Positions 46,063 to 54,189 of a stretch of DNA of 64,000 nucleotides are shown here, in pieces. This DNA is from Diaphorobacter nitroreducens. Its GTDB lineage: Bacteria; Pseudomonadota; Gammaproteobacteria; Burkholderiales; Burkholderiaceae_C. The notes beneath the pieces were generated by a model, which ran no database searches, had not been told where the DNA came from, and worked only from the letters and a program-made list of their open reading frames with translations. Both the position numbers and the translations under genes were made by a program. The stretch is taken from contig RJVL01000002.1 of assembly GCA_003755025.1 (NCBI GenBank), positions 1-64,000 of the forward strand, written 5' to 3'. Each line of letters opens with the position of its first letter. Position 1 is the stretch's first letter.

Positions 46063-46764
46063 ATGCCCTCCATCGCCCAGCCCTTACCCGATTCGCCCGA
46101 TACCGGGGCCGACACCCCGCAGAGCGCCGCCGACGCGGTGTTCCACGGCATCGTGCAGGGGCTGGCGCAGCAGCGCTTCGTGCCCGGCCAGCGGCTGGTG
46201 GAGGTGGACCTGGCCGCGCAGTTCGGCGTGAGCCGCAACTCGGTGCGCGAGGCGCTCCAGCGCCTGGCGGCCCAGGGACTGGTGGACCTCTTTCGCAACA
46301 AGGGGGCGGCCATACGCACCCTCTCGCCCCAGGAAACGCTGGAGGTGCTGGACGTGGCCGAGCGCATGACCGGCCTGCTCGCGCGCAGCGCGGCGCGCGG
46401 CATCGCCCACGGTGCACCCACAGCGCCCATCCAGGCAGCCCTGGCGCAACTGCATGAGGCCGACCGCAGCCAGGACGCCGACGCCTTCGCCAGCGCGCGC
46501 CGCGGCATGTACCGCGCGCTGCTGGCCGCCAGCGGCAGCCGCGAACTGCGCCGCCTGCTGCCCTCCATCCACATGCCGATCGTGTACGCACAGCACCGCC
46601 CTGCCACGCTGCAGCAGGTGCGCATGCGCGACTACCAGGCGATGTGCGACGCCGTCCTGGCGGGCGACGCCGCCGCGGCCGACGCAGCCGGCATGCAGCA
46701 CGTGCGCAACGTGCGCGAGGCCATTGCGCGCCGCCTGGGCGCGGTGGGACTGGCCGCCGACTGA
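46063..46764 (+). CDS. GntR-family transcriptional regulator (FCD subfamily)
   Basis: 233 residues. The winged helix lies at about 24-90 (LAAQFGVSRNSVREALQRLA), and a helical FCD ligand domain follows. It diverges from the acyl-CoA dehydrogenase operon and converges on the SMP-30 gene, which ends 28 bp away. The palindrome in the shared promoter region makes it the likely regulator of the dehydrogenase operon and of itself. The effector may be an organic acid or acyl-CoA. Confidence 0.93.
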   Translation: MPSIAQPLPDSPDTGADTPQSAADAVFHGIVQGLAQQRFVPGQRLVEVDLAAQFGVSRNSVREALQRLAAQGLVDLFRNKGAAIRTLSPQETLEVLDVAERMTGLLARSAARGIAHGAPTAPIQAALAQLHEADRSQDADAFASARRGMYRALLAASGSRELRRLLPSIHMPIVYAQHRPATLQQVRMRDYQAMCDAVLAGDAAAADAAGMQHVRNVREAIARRLGAVGLAAD

Positions 46765-46792
46765 GGAAGCGGCGCAGGCCGCGGTCCCGAAT

Positions 46793-47716
46793 TCAGGCAG
46801 GCCGGGAGCGGTGCAGCGGCAGCCCGGGCACGTCCAGCGTGGCGCGCAGGATGCGGCCGTGCGTGGAGTCGGTCACATAGCAAACGCGCCGGTCCGCGCC
46901 GCCAAAAACCAAGTTGGTGGTGGAACTTCCGGGCGCGCCGCGCAGCACCAGCACCGGCTCGGCCCGGTGGTTGAGCACCCACACATAGCCCAGCCCCGGA
47001 TTGGCGACCAGCAGGCGGCCCTCGGCATCCACCGCCAGCCCGTCCGGTCCGCTGGGGCCGTAGGACGTGAAGAACTGGCCCACCTTCGCCACGCTGCCGT
47101 CGGGCAGCAGCGGCACGCGCCACACGCAGTTGCCGCGCGTGACGGCCAGGTACAGCACGCGCTCGTCGGGCGACAGCGCCACGCCGTTCGGGCTGGGCAC
47201 ATTGGCCAGCAGCAGGTCGAGCTGGCCGTTCGGGCGCAGGCGGTACAGGCGCCCGCTCGGGTCGTGCAGGCCGCTTTGCCCCTGGTCGGTGAAGTACAGG
47301 TTGCCCGCGCTGTCGAAGACCAGGTCGTTCACGCCCTTGAAGCGCTCGCTGTTGCGCCGCTCCAGGAAAGGAGTGACGCGGCCTGTGGCTACGTCCAGGC
47401 GCATCAGGCCATTCTTGTAGTCGGTGATGAACAGCGTGCCGGCATCGAGGAATTTCATGCCGTTGGGCTCGCCGTCGTACTCGGCCACCAGGGTCCAGGC
47501 GCCCTGTGGGTCGATGCGCAAGATGCGCCCCCAGGGGATGTCGGTGACGTAGAGGTTGCCGGCGTCGTCAAACACCGGGCCTTCGAGGAACGAGTCGGCC
47601 ACCGCGCCGCCGCGGTTGGCGTCGGCCCAGGCGCTGCGCTGGCGGCGGCGCAGCGGCTCGGGCATGGAGGTGAACAGCTCCAGTTCGCGGACTTCCGGGG
47701 CTTGCAGCAGAAACAT
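46793..47716 (-). CDS. SMP-30/gluconolactonase-family hydrolase
   Basis: A six-bladed beta-propeller lactonase, 307 residues. Blade motifs include SFLEGPVFDDAGNLYVTDI, GEPNGMKF and GVNDLVFDSAGNLYFTD, whose Glu, Asn and Asp residues bind the catalytic divalent metal. It is the last of nine genes transcribed from about 55200. It probably opens a lactone produced by the pathway. The substrate is not known. Confidence 0.88.
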   Translation of the reverse strand: MFLLQAPEVRELELFTSMPEPLRRRQRSAWADANRGGAVADSFLEGPVFDDAGNLYVTDIPWGRILRIDPQGAWTLVAEYDGEPNGMKFLDAGTLFITDYKNGLMRLDVATGRVTPFLERRNSERFKGVNDLVFDSAGNLYFTDQGQSGLHDPSGRLYRLRPNGQLDLLLANVPSPNGVALSPDERVLYLAVTRGNCVWRVPLLPDGSVAKVGQFFTSYGPSGPDGLAVDAEGRLLVANPGLGYVWVLNHRAEPVLVLRGAPGSSTTNLVFGGADRRVCYVTDSTHGRILRATLDVPGLPLHRSRPA

Positions 47717-47728
47717 GAGGGAGTCCTT

Positions 47729-48589
47729 TCAAAAGCCGTAGAGGCGCGTCGGGTTGTCCACCAGGATGCGCTCCATCACTGCGTCCGATCCGGCCCAGGC
47801 GCGCAGCAGGTCCACGAGGTCGGCATCGTTCACCGTGCCTGGCGCCTCGGTGGTGTGCGGCCAGTCGCTGCCCCATACCAGGCGCTCGGGCACGGCCCGC
47901 ACCAGTGCCTGGGCGAGCGGCAGCGTATCCGCATACGTGGGCGCGGTCGAGCGCATGTAGGCGCCCGAGAGCTTGACCCAGGTGTTGCCGCCGTCGAGCA
48001 GCCGGCGCAGCACCCCATAGGCCTCGGCGGCAGGACCCTCGGCCGGGGCTATGCGGCCCAGGTGGTCCACCACCAGCGGCACGGGCAGCGCGGCGAGCAC
48101 GGTTTCCAATGCCACGAGCTGCTCCGGGTGCATGAAGACCTGGATATGCCAGCCCGGCTGGCGCGCCACCTTGCGCGCCAGCGTGGTCAGCATCTGCGGC
48201 GTGGTCTCACCCCAGGATTGCGGTGTGACGAAGTTCACGCGCAGCCCGCGCACGCGGCGCGCGGCCAGGCGGTCAAGCTCGGCATCGCCCACGTCCTGCG
48301 CCACCACGGCCACGCCGCGCGCGCCGTCCCCAAGCTGGTCCAGCGCATCGAGTGTGCAGGCGTTGTCGGTGCCGTAGGTCGATGGCGTGACCACCACCGT
48401 GCGCTGCGTGCCCAGGCGCTGCTGCAGCTGCCGGTAGGCGGCCACGGGCGCATCGGGCGGCTGGCGCTTCCAGTGCGGCGACGCGGCGAAGCGCGTGTCG
48501 AAGATGTGCATGTGGCTGTCGCACGCCAGCGGCGGCAGCGCGCGCGCGGGCCGGTTCAGGCCCACGGAATGCGGCACGGCAGCGGTCAT
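47729..48589 (-). CDS. Amidohydrolase of the COG3618 group (2-pyrone-4,6-dicarboxylate hydrolase-like), copy 1
   Basis: A TIM-barrel metal hydrolase of 286 residues. CDSHMHIFD holds the first metal ligands, RGLRVNFVT and VVDHLGRIAP lie on later strands, and VWGSDWPH contains the general-base Asp. The pattern is close to LigI (2-pyrone-4,6-dicarboxylate lactonase), but sugar-lactonases are also in this group. It has a paralogue at 53252 in the same operon. It overlaps the upstream receptor gene by four bases. Confidence 0.85.
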   Translation of the reverse strand: MTAAVPHSVGLNRPARALPPLACDSHMHIFDTRFAASPHWKRQPPDAPVAAYRQLQQRLGTQRTVVVTPSTYGTDNACTLDALDQLGDGARGVAVVAQDVGDAELDRLAARRVRGLRVNFVTPQSWGETTPQMLTTLARKVARQPGWHIQVFMHPEQLVALETVLAALPVPLVVDHLGRIAPAEGPAAEAYGVLRRLLDGGNTWVKLSGAYMRSTAPTYADTLPLAQALVRAVPERLVWGSDWPHTTEAPGTVNDADLVDLLRAWAGSDAVMERILVDNPTRLYGF

Positions 48590-49575
48590 TGCTTTTCGAC
48601 GCCGACCTTGGCGGCCACGGCCTCCCAGAGTTGCGCGTCGGCCTTGAGCTTGTCGGCAAAGGCCGGACCGCTCACCACGCCGGGCACTGCGCCCAGGTCG
48701 TCCGCGAAGGCCTGCACATCGGCGCTGGCCATGGCCTTAACAACCTCCTTGCGCAGCGTCTCCAGCACGGCCTCGGGCGTGCCCTTGGGCGCCCACAGGC
48801 CGGTGAAGTTGACCACCTTGTAGCCGGGCGCGCCCGCCTGCGCGAACGTGGGCACGTTGGGCAAGGCCTTCAGGCGCTGCTCGCCGCTCACGGCCAGCAG
48901 GCGCACCTTGCCGCCGCGCACCTGCCCCATGACGCCGGGGGTCGAGGCGATCTGGAAGTCGATGGTGCCACCCAGCAGCGCCAGTGTGGCCTCGCCCGCG
49001 CCCTTGAACGGCACGTGCGTGGCCTTCAGGCCACTGGCGCCCTGCAATGCCTCGGTGGCGAAGTGCGGCATGGTGCCCGCGCCGCCCGTACCGTAGTTGA
49101 GCTTGCCGGGGTTGGCCTGCGAATAGGCCACCATGTCGCCCAGCGTCTTGAACGGCGAGTTGGCCGCCACCACGACGGCCGTGGGCGCGAAGTTGAAGCC
49201 CGCCACGGGCACCAGGTCCTGCGCGTAGTCCCACGGCAGCTTCTTGAAGACCTGCGGCAGGATGGAGTAGGTGGTGTCGTTAGCCAGGAGCGTGTAGCCG
49301 TCGCCCGGCGAGCGGGCCACCTGCATCGCGCCGATGGTGCCGGTGGCGCCGGCCTTGTTCTCGACGAAGAAGCTCTGGCCGGTCTGCTCGGTCAGCTTTT
49401 GCGCGATGCGCCGCGTCACCTGGTCCACCGCGCCGCCCGGCGGGTACGGCACGACTATCTTGACGGGCTTGGCCGGGTAAGCGGCCTGCGCCTGCACGGC
49501 TGCGGCCGCAACTATCAAAACAGTAGCTGCCAGCGCCTGCCCAGCAAGCGCCAGAGGCCGATTTAACTTGAACAT
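48586..49575 (-). CDS. Bug-family periplasmic receptor 1, signal peptide encoded by the repeat
   Basis: 329 residues, tripartite tricarboxylate (TctC/Bug) receptor family. KIVVPYPPGGAVDQVTR, GATGTIGAMQVARSPGDGY and the carboxylate-loop region are typical. The signal peptide ends near VQA/QAAYP. Codons for about residues 4-23 (LNRPLALAGQALAATVLIVA) are the reverse complement of a dispersed repeat copy. There is no TctA/TctB membrane pair in the window, so it may capture a ligand for sensing or for a transporter elsewhere. Confidence 0.92.
   Translation of the reverse strand: MFKLNRPLALAGQALAATVLIVAAAAVQAQAAYPAKPVKIVVPYPPGGAVDQVTRRIAQKLTEQTGQSFFVENKAGATGTIGAMQVARSPGDGYTLLANDTTYSILPQVFKKLPWDYAQDLVPVAGFNFAPTAVVVAANSPFKTLGDMVAYSQANPGKLNYGTGGAGTMPHFATEALQGASGLKATHVPFKGAGEATLALLGGTIDFQIASTPGVMGQVRGGKVRLLAVSGEQRLKALPNVPTFAQAGAPGYKVVNFTGLWAPKGTPEAVLETLRKEVVKAMASADVQAFADDLGAVPGVVSGPAFADKLKADAQLWEAVAAKVGVEKQ
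49508..49564 (+). repeat. Dispersed palindromic repeat, copy 10, antisense to a signal peptide
   Basis: It reads AACTATCAAAACAGTAGCTG, then CCAGCGCC, a loop, CAAGCGCCAGAGGCCGATTT. It lies wholly inside the 5' coding part of the receptor gene, in frame with no stop. Confidence 0.92.
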
Positions 49576-49588
49576 GGTGAATCTCCTT

Positions 49589-50578
49589 TCAATCCATTCG
49601 GATGCCGCTCGTGCGGATCACGCCGGCCCACTTCGCGGTTTCGGATTGCACGAAGGACTTGAACTCCTGCGCGCTCGAACCCACGCCTTGCACGCCCAGT
49701 TCGGCGAAGCGCTTCTTCATCTCGGGGCTGGCGACGATGGCGCGCGTTTCGGTCTCCAGGCGCTGCAGGACGGGCTGCGGCGTGCCCGCGGGCGCGAACA
49801 GGCCGTTCCACTCGTTGACCTGGAAGCCCGGCAGGCCCGATTCGGCCACCGTAGGTACCTGTTCCCAGCCCGGCGTGTGCTGGGCCGAGCTGATGGCGAG
49901 CGCGCGCAGCTTGCCGCTTTTCACGAACGGGCCGCTGGCCGTGGTGGCGCTGAACATCAGGTCCACCTGCCCGCCGATCAGATCGGTGAGCGCGGGCGCG
50001 CCGCCGCGGTAGGGGATGTGCGTCATCGACACCTTGGCGCCCTGCTTGAACAGTTCGCCCGCCAAGTGCTGCGCGCCGCCATTGCCGGCCGACGCGTAGG
50101 TGAGCCGCCCGGGCTTGGACTTGGCGGCCTGCACCACGTCGGCCACGGTCTTGAACGGCGACGCGGCGGGCACCACCAGCAGCAGCGGCGCCTGCATGAC
50201 AAGCGAGATGGGCGCGAAGTCCTTGGCCGCGTCGAACGGCAGCTGGGCGAACAGGCTGGGGTTGACGGTGAAGGCCGTCGCGTCCAGCAGCAGCGTGTAG
50301 CCATCCGCCGGAGCCTTGGCGACGGCCGCCGCGCCGATGGTGCCGCTGCCGCCGGGGCGGTTGTCCACCACCACCTGCTGGCCCAGGCGGCCGGACAGTT
50401 GCGTGGCCAGCAGGCGCGCCGTGTTGTCGGCATTGCCACCGGCCGGGTACGGCACGACGAGCTTGATAGGGCGCTCGGGCCAGTTCTGCGCTTGTACCGG
50501 CAGGCCGATTGCTACCAAAAAGATAGCTGCCAGCGCTTTCTGCATAAGCACTAGACGGCGTTTTTTATCGAATTTCAT
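49589..50578 (-). CDS. Bug-family periplasmic receptor 2, signal peptide encoded by the repeat
   Basis: 329 residues with the Bug features KLVVPYPAGGNADNTARLLA, PGGSGTIGAAAVAKAPADGY and GWEQVPTVAESGLPGF. The signal peptide ends near VQA/QNW. Codons for about residues 6-22 (KRRLVLMQKALAAIFLV) are again the reverse complement of a repeat copy, in the same frame as in receptor 1. The mature parts of the two receptors are diverged, so the shared signal coding is not simply a recent duplication. 13 bp separate the two genes. Confidence 0.92.
   Translation of the reverse strand: MKFDKKRRLVLMQKALAAIFLVAIGLPVQAQNWPERPIKLVVPYPAGGNADNTARLLATQLSGRLGQQVVVDNRPGGSGTIGAAAVAKAPADGYTLLLDATAFTVNPSLFAQLPFDAAKDFAPISLVMQAPLLLVVPAASPFKTVADVVQAAKSKPGRLTYASAGNGGAQHLAGELFKQGAKVSMTHIPYRGGAPALTDLIGGQVDLMFSATTASGPFVKSGKLRALAISSAQHTPGWEQVPTVAESGLPGFQVNEWNGLFAPAGTPQPVLQRLETETRAIVASPEMKKRFAELGVQGVGSSAQEFKSFVQSETAKWAGVIRTSGIRMD
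50512..50562 (+). repeat. Dispersed palindromic repeat, copy 11, antisense to a signal peptide
   Basis: It reads GCTACCAAAAAGATAGCTGC, then CAGCGCTTT, a loop, ATAAGCACTAGACGGCG and a T-run. It is inside the coding sequence of receptor 2 and begins within the first 25 codons. Confidence 0.92.
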
Positions 50579-50602
50579 GCTTGTCTCCTTGAATCGCGAC
50601 GG

Positions 50603-51520
50603 TCAGCCGTTCAACACCGCTAGCGCGTTGCGCGCCGCACCCAGACCCATATTCACGTAGGCATCGCTCGTCACGCCGCCGATGTGCGGGCTCAGGATGA
50701 AGCCCGGCTGGTGCTGGAACGGGTGACCGGCGGTCATAGGCTCGACGGCGAAGCTGTCCAGGCCGGCCATGCGCACCTGGCCGCTTTGCACGGCGGCGAG
50801 CAGCGCGGCCTCGTCGATCAGGCCGCCGCGCGCGGTATTCACCACGATCACGCCCTGCTTGCAGCGCGCCAGCGTGTCGGCGTTGAGCAAGCCGCGGTTG
50901 TCGTCAGTCAGCGGGCAGTGCAGCGAAATCGCATCGCTCTCGCTCCAGATCGTTTCCAGATCGGCGAGCTGCACGAAGTCCGGCAGGTTCTTGGCGAACG
51001 GATCGAAGCCCAGCACGCGCATGCCCAGCGCGTCGGCCATCTTCGCAAAGCGCAGGCCGATGGCGCCCAGGCCGATGAGGCCGATGGTGCGCCCGCCCAG
51101 CTCCAGGCTCTTGTGCGTGGCCTTGTCCCAGTGGCCGGCGTGCATACGCTCGTTGAGCTGCGGAACCGACTTGGCGCAGGCCAGCAGCAGCGCCAGCGCC
51201 TGCTCGGCCACAGCTGCGGCGTTGGCGCCCACGGCGGCCACCACCTCGATGCCGCGCGCCTTGGCCGCCACCTTGTCGATGGTGTCCGTGCCGCTGCCGT
51301 GCTTGGAGACGACCTTGAGCGCGGGCGCCGCGTCCATGGCCGCCGCGCCCACCTTGCTGTAACGCACGATGATGGCCACGGGGTTGTGCTGGCGGCACAG
51401 GGCAACGATGTCGTCTTCCGTCGGCGTCTTGCCCGCGTAGACGATCTCGTAGTCGGCCAGCAGCGCCAGCGCCTGCGGCGCGAGGTCGGCCGCGGTGATG
51501 AGGATGGCGGGGCGGCTCAC
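50603..51520 (-). CDS. D-2-hydroxyacid dehydrogenase
   Basis: 305 residues from a GTG at 51520, chosen because GGAGGAG lies just upstream and the GTG overlaps the stop of the aldolase gene (GTGA). GLIGLGAIG (147-155) binds NAD, VNTARGG holds the catalytic Arg, and SPHIGG the catalytic His. It reduces a 2-oxoacid or oxidises a D-2-hydroxyacid. Next to a pyruvate-releasing aldolase it may act on the other aldolase product. An upstream in-frame ATG at 51574 lies inside the aldolase gene and was rejected. Confidence 0.92.
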   Translation of the reverse strand: MSRPAILITAADLAPQALALLADYEIVYAGKTPTEDDIVALCRQHNPVAIIVRYSKVGAAAMDAAPALKVVSKHGSGTDTIDKVAAKARGIEVVAAVGANAAAVAEQALALLLACAKSVPQLNERMHAGHWDKATHKSLELGGRTIGLIGLGAIGLRFAKMADALGMRVLGFDPFAKNLPDFVQLADLETIWSESDAISLHCPLTDDNRGLLNADTLARCKQGVIVVNTARGGLIDEAALLAAVQSGQVRMAGLDSFAVEPMTAGHPFQHQPGFILSPHIGGVTSDAYVNMGLGAARNALAVLNG

Positions 51521-52203
51521 AGCTCCTCCCCTTCCTTCAGCACGCCGGCGGCGCGCAGCGCGGCGGGCAGCCACTTGGAGGCCGTGTCGCCGCGGGCGAT
51601 GGCCTCGATGCGCGCGGCCTCGTCGGCCACCTTCTTGACGGCCAGGGCCAGCATCGCGGGCGCCTTGGCGCGCTCGATCACGACCACGCCGTCGGCATCG
51701 CCCACCACCAGGTCACCGGGGTTCACCGTGGCGCCGCCGCAGGAGATGGGGTGGTTGATGCGGCCGGGCACGAACTTGGTGGGCCCGGCCGGGTTGAAGC
51801 CGGCGCTGAACACGGGGAAGTCCAGCTCCAGCAGCTCCAGCTTGTCGCGGATGGCGCCGTCCACGATCACGCCCGCCAGGCCGCGCTTCTTGCAGGCGCT
51901 GAGCATCAGCGTGCCCATGAGGGCGGCCGTCTGGTCGCCCTTGCCGTCGATCACCAGCACATCACCCGGCTGGGCCAGTGCGATGGCGGCGTGGATCATC
52001 AGGTTGTCGCCGGGGCGCACCTCGACGGTGAAGGCCGGGCCGGCCAGCTTCATGCGCTCGTGCACGGGCGCCACGCGGGCATGCAGGGTGCCGCGGCGGC
52101 CCGCCACGTCGGCGAGGATGGCGGCCTGGAAGGCGGCGGCTTGGCCCACGACGTCGGCGCTCACGCGCTCGATGTCACGGATGATTTCGGGAGGTTGGCT
52201 CAT
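51517..52203 (-). CDS. RraA-like aldolase (4-carboxy-4-hydroxy-2-oxoadipate/HMG aldolase type)
   Basis: 228 residues. GDQTAALMGTLM and GVIVDGAIRD, with Arg119 and Asp120, match the class II pyruvate aldolases related to RraA (LigK/ProA, GalC). These split 4-hydroxy-4-methyl- or 4-carboxy-4-hydroxy-2-oxoadipate. The length and the extra C-terminal helix exclude a genuine RNase E regulator. Its presence with LigI-like hydrolases suggests a protocatechuate 4,5-cleavage-like or dicarboxylic lactone pathway, but the ring-cleavage enzymes are not in this window. Confidence 0.85.
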   Translation of the reverse strand: MSQPPEIIRDIERVSADVVGQAAAFQAAILADVAGRRGTLHARVAPVHERMKLAGPAFTVEVRPGDNLMIHAAIALAQPGDVLVIDGKGDQTAALMGTLMLSACKKRGLAGVIVDGAIRDKLELLELDFPVFSAGFNPAGPTKFVPGRINHPISCGGATVNPGDLVVGDADGVVVIERAKAPAMLALAVKKVADEAARIEAIARGDTASKWLPAALRAAGVLKEGEEL

Positions 52204-52231
52204 GGTGGTTCCTTGGGATCAATAGAAAAAC

Positions 52232-53230
52232 TCAGTCGGCCTTGATGTTTCCGTCGCGGATCACCTTGGCCCATTTGGCGGAATCGGCGCGCTGCAATGC
52301 ACCGAGCTGCTGCGGCGTGCCGCCCACGAGGGTGATGCCGAGCTTGTCAGCGAGTGCGGTGACGGCGGGGTCTTTCAGCGCCTTGGCAATCTCGCCGTTC
52401 AGGCGCTGCACGACGGCGGCGGGGGTCTTGGCGGGCGCGAACACGGCATGCCACTGCTCGACCACGAAGTCCTTGAGGCCCACCTCGCTCATGGTCGGTA
52501 CCTGGGGCAACGCCGGCAACCGCTGGGCCGAGGTGACGGCCAGCGCGCGCAGCTTGCCCGCCTGCACATGCGGCAGCGCGGCGGCCGCGGGCGCAAACAT
52601 GAACTGCACCTGTTCACCCAGCGTGTCCTGCAACGCGGGCGTGTCCCCCTTGTAGGGCACGTGGATGTAGCGCGCGCCCGTTTGCTGTTGCAGCAACTCT
52701 GCCTGCATCTGCAGAATGGTGCCATTGCCGCCCGAGGCAAAGGCCAGCTTGCCCGGCTGCGCCTTGCCCGCAGCGACGAGGTCGGCGACGCTCTGGAACG
52801 GCTGGCCCGTGCCCACCACGAGAATGTGCGGAATCGTGCCGAGGGTGATGACGGGCTCGAAGCCTGCGATGGGGTCGTAGGGCAGTTTGCCCAGAAGGTG
52901 CGGCGCGATGGCCTGCGGGCCGACCGTGGTGCCCAGCAGCGTGTAGCCATCTGGCTGCGCTCGCGCGACGAAGGCCGCACCGATGGTGCCTGTGGCGCCG
53001 GGCTTGTTGTCCACGATCACGCTGGTGCCCAGGGCCGGGGCCAGGTGCTGCACGATGCTGCGGCCCAGCACGTCGGTACTGCCGCCCGGTGGATACGGCA
53101 CGACGTAGGTGATGGTCTTGCTGCCGGGCCACTCCTGCGACAACGCGGAGCCGGCAGCAAGGACCGCGCCAGTGGCAGCAAAGACGGCCAACAGGTGGCG
53201 GCGCGTGGGAAAAAGGTTCTGTGCGTTCAT
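52232..53230 (-). CDS. Bug-family periplasmic receptor 3
   Basis: 332 residues. The twin-arginine-like start MNAQNLFPTRRHLLAVFAAT and a hydrophobic stretch form the signal peptide (cleavage near ALS/QEW). Bug features are ITYVVPYPPGGSTDVLGR and GATGTIGAAFVARAQPDGY. Its signal contains no repeat sequence, unlike receptors 1 and 2. It lies 28 bp upstream of the aldolase gene and 21 bp below amidohydrolase 2. The ligand may be an organic acid and is not known. Confidence 0.92.
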   Translation of the reverse strand: MNAQNLFPTRRHLLAVFAATGAVLAAGSALSQEWPGSKTITYVVPYPPGGSTDVLGRSIVQHLAPALGTSVIVDNKPGATGTIGAAFVARAQPDGYTLLGTTVGPQAIAPHLLGKLPYDPIAGFEPVITLGTIPHILVVGTGQPFQSVADLVAAGKAQPGKLAFASGGNGTILQMQAELLQQQTGARYIHVPYKGDTPALQDTLGEQVQFMFAPAAAALPHVQAGKLRALAVTSAQRLPALPQVPTMSEVGLKDFVVEQWHAVFAPAKTPAAVVQRLNGEIAKALKDPAVTALADKLGITLVGGTPQQLGALQRADSAKWAKVIRDGNIKAD

Positions 53231-53251
53231 GGGATCTGTCTCCTGTCGGGT

Positions 53252-54139
53252 TCAAAGAGGGGAAAAGCCGTAGAGCGCCTGCGGGTTGTCCACCAGCACG
53301 CGCCGCGGCGGGACGCCGGCCTGTTGCATCCAATCGTGCAGGCGGTCGATCTGCCGCGCGTCGTCGGGCATGGGCTGCACGCCGGCCGACGCCGTGGCGT
53401 GGGGCCAGTCACTGCCCCAGAGCACGCGATCGGGTGCGCAACGCAGGTAGCTGGCAGCCAGCGCGTCGAGCGCGGGGTCTTCCACCGTGCGCTGCGTACT
53501 CACGAGGTAGCCCCCAGACAACTTGATCCAGGCCCGTGCGCTCTGCAGCAGGTCCAGCAGCAGCGTGTGGGGCGCCTGCCCTATCGCATCGGGCGCGATG
53601 CGGCCGAAGTGGTCGAAGACCAGCGGCACAGGAACTCGGTGCAGCACCGGCCCCAGCGTGACCAGCAGGTCGGCAGGCATGAGCAACTGCAGATGCCAGC
53701 CCAGCGGCGCAATGCGGTGCGCCAGCGGCAGGATGGAAGCGGCGGTTCCGGTGACACCCAGCGACAGGTTGAGCCGCACGCCCCGCACGCCCAGCGCGTG
53801 CAGGCGGTCCAGCTCCGCCTCGCCTTCGCTGCCATCCAGCACCGCCACGCCCCGTGCCTGCGGCCCCAGCGCCTCCAGCCCAAGGAGCATGCTGCGGTTG
53901 TCCGCGCCGTACGTGGACGGCGTGACCAGCACCGTGCGTGTGGTACCGATGCGCCGCTGCAGCGCCCGGTAGTCCGAGACCGAGGCATCGGGCGGCAGCA
54001 GCCTTGCACCCGCAGCGGCGGGATAGCGGCTGTCATAGACATGCATGTGGCAGTCGCAGGCGCCGTTGGGCAGCACGGCAAGTGGTGCAGCCGACCCGCA
54101 AGAGAACCGTACCGGCGTGGCAGTGCAGTCGCTGGACAT
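53252..54139 (-). CDS. Amidohydrolase of the COG3618 group, copy 2
   Basis: 295 residues. CDCHMHVYD, RGVRLNLSLG, VFDHFGRIAP and LWGSDWPH correspond position by position to the paralogue at 47729-48589. It carries a short N-terminal extension (MSSDCTATPVRFSCGS). Two such hydrolases in one operon suggest two related lactones or stereoisomers. Like copy 1 it is followed in the operon by genes for uptake and C-C cleavage. It could be a 2-pyrone-dicarboxylate or sugar lactone hydrolase. Confidence 0.85.
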   Translation of the reverse strand: MSSDCTATPVRFSCGSAAPLAVLPNGACDCHMHVYDSRYPAAAGARLLPPDASVSDYRALQRRIGTTRTVLVTPSTYGADNRSMLLGLEALGPQARGVAVLDGSEGEAELDRLHALGVRGVRLNLSLGVTGTAASILPLAHRIAPLGWHLQLLMPADLLVTLGPVLHRVPVPLVFDHFGRIAPDAIGQAPHTLLLDLLQSARAWIKLSGGYLVSTQRTVEDPALDALAASYLRCAPDRVLWGSDWPHATASAGVQPMPDDARQIDRLHDWMQQAGVPPRRVLVDNPQALYGFSPL

Positions 54140-54189
54140 AGCGATGGCGGGGGAGGGTCTGGGAGGGTGCGCGTGAACCGTGGGCAGCG

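Noticed and set aside
51517-52203. RraA as a regulator of RNase E
   Set aside because: The protein is longer than true RraA, has the Arg-Asp pair and context of a pyruvate aldolase, and lies in a catabolic operon.
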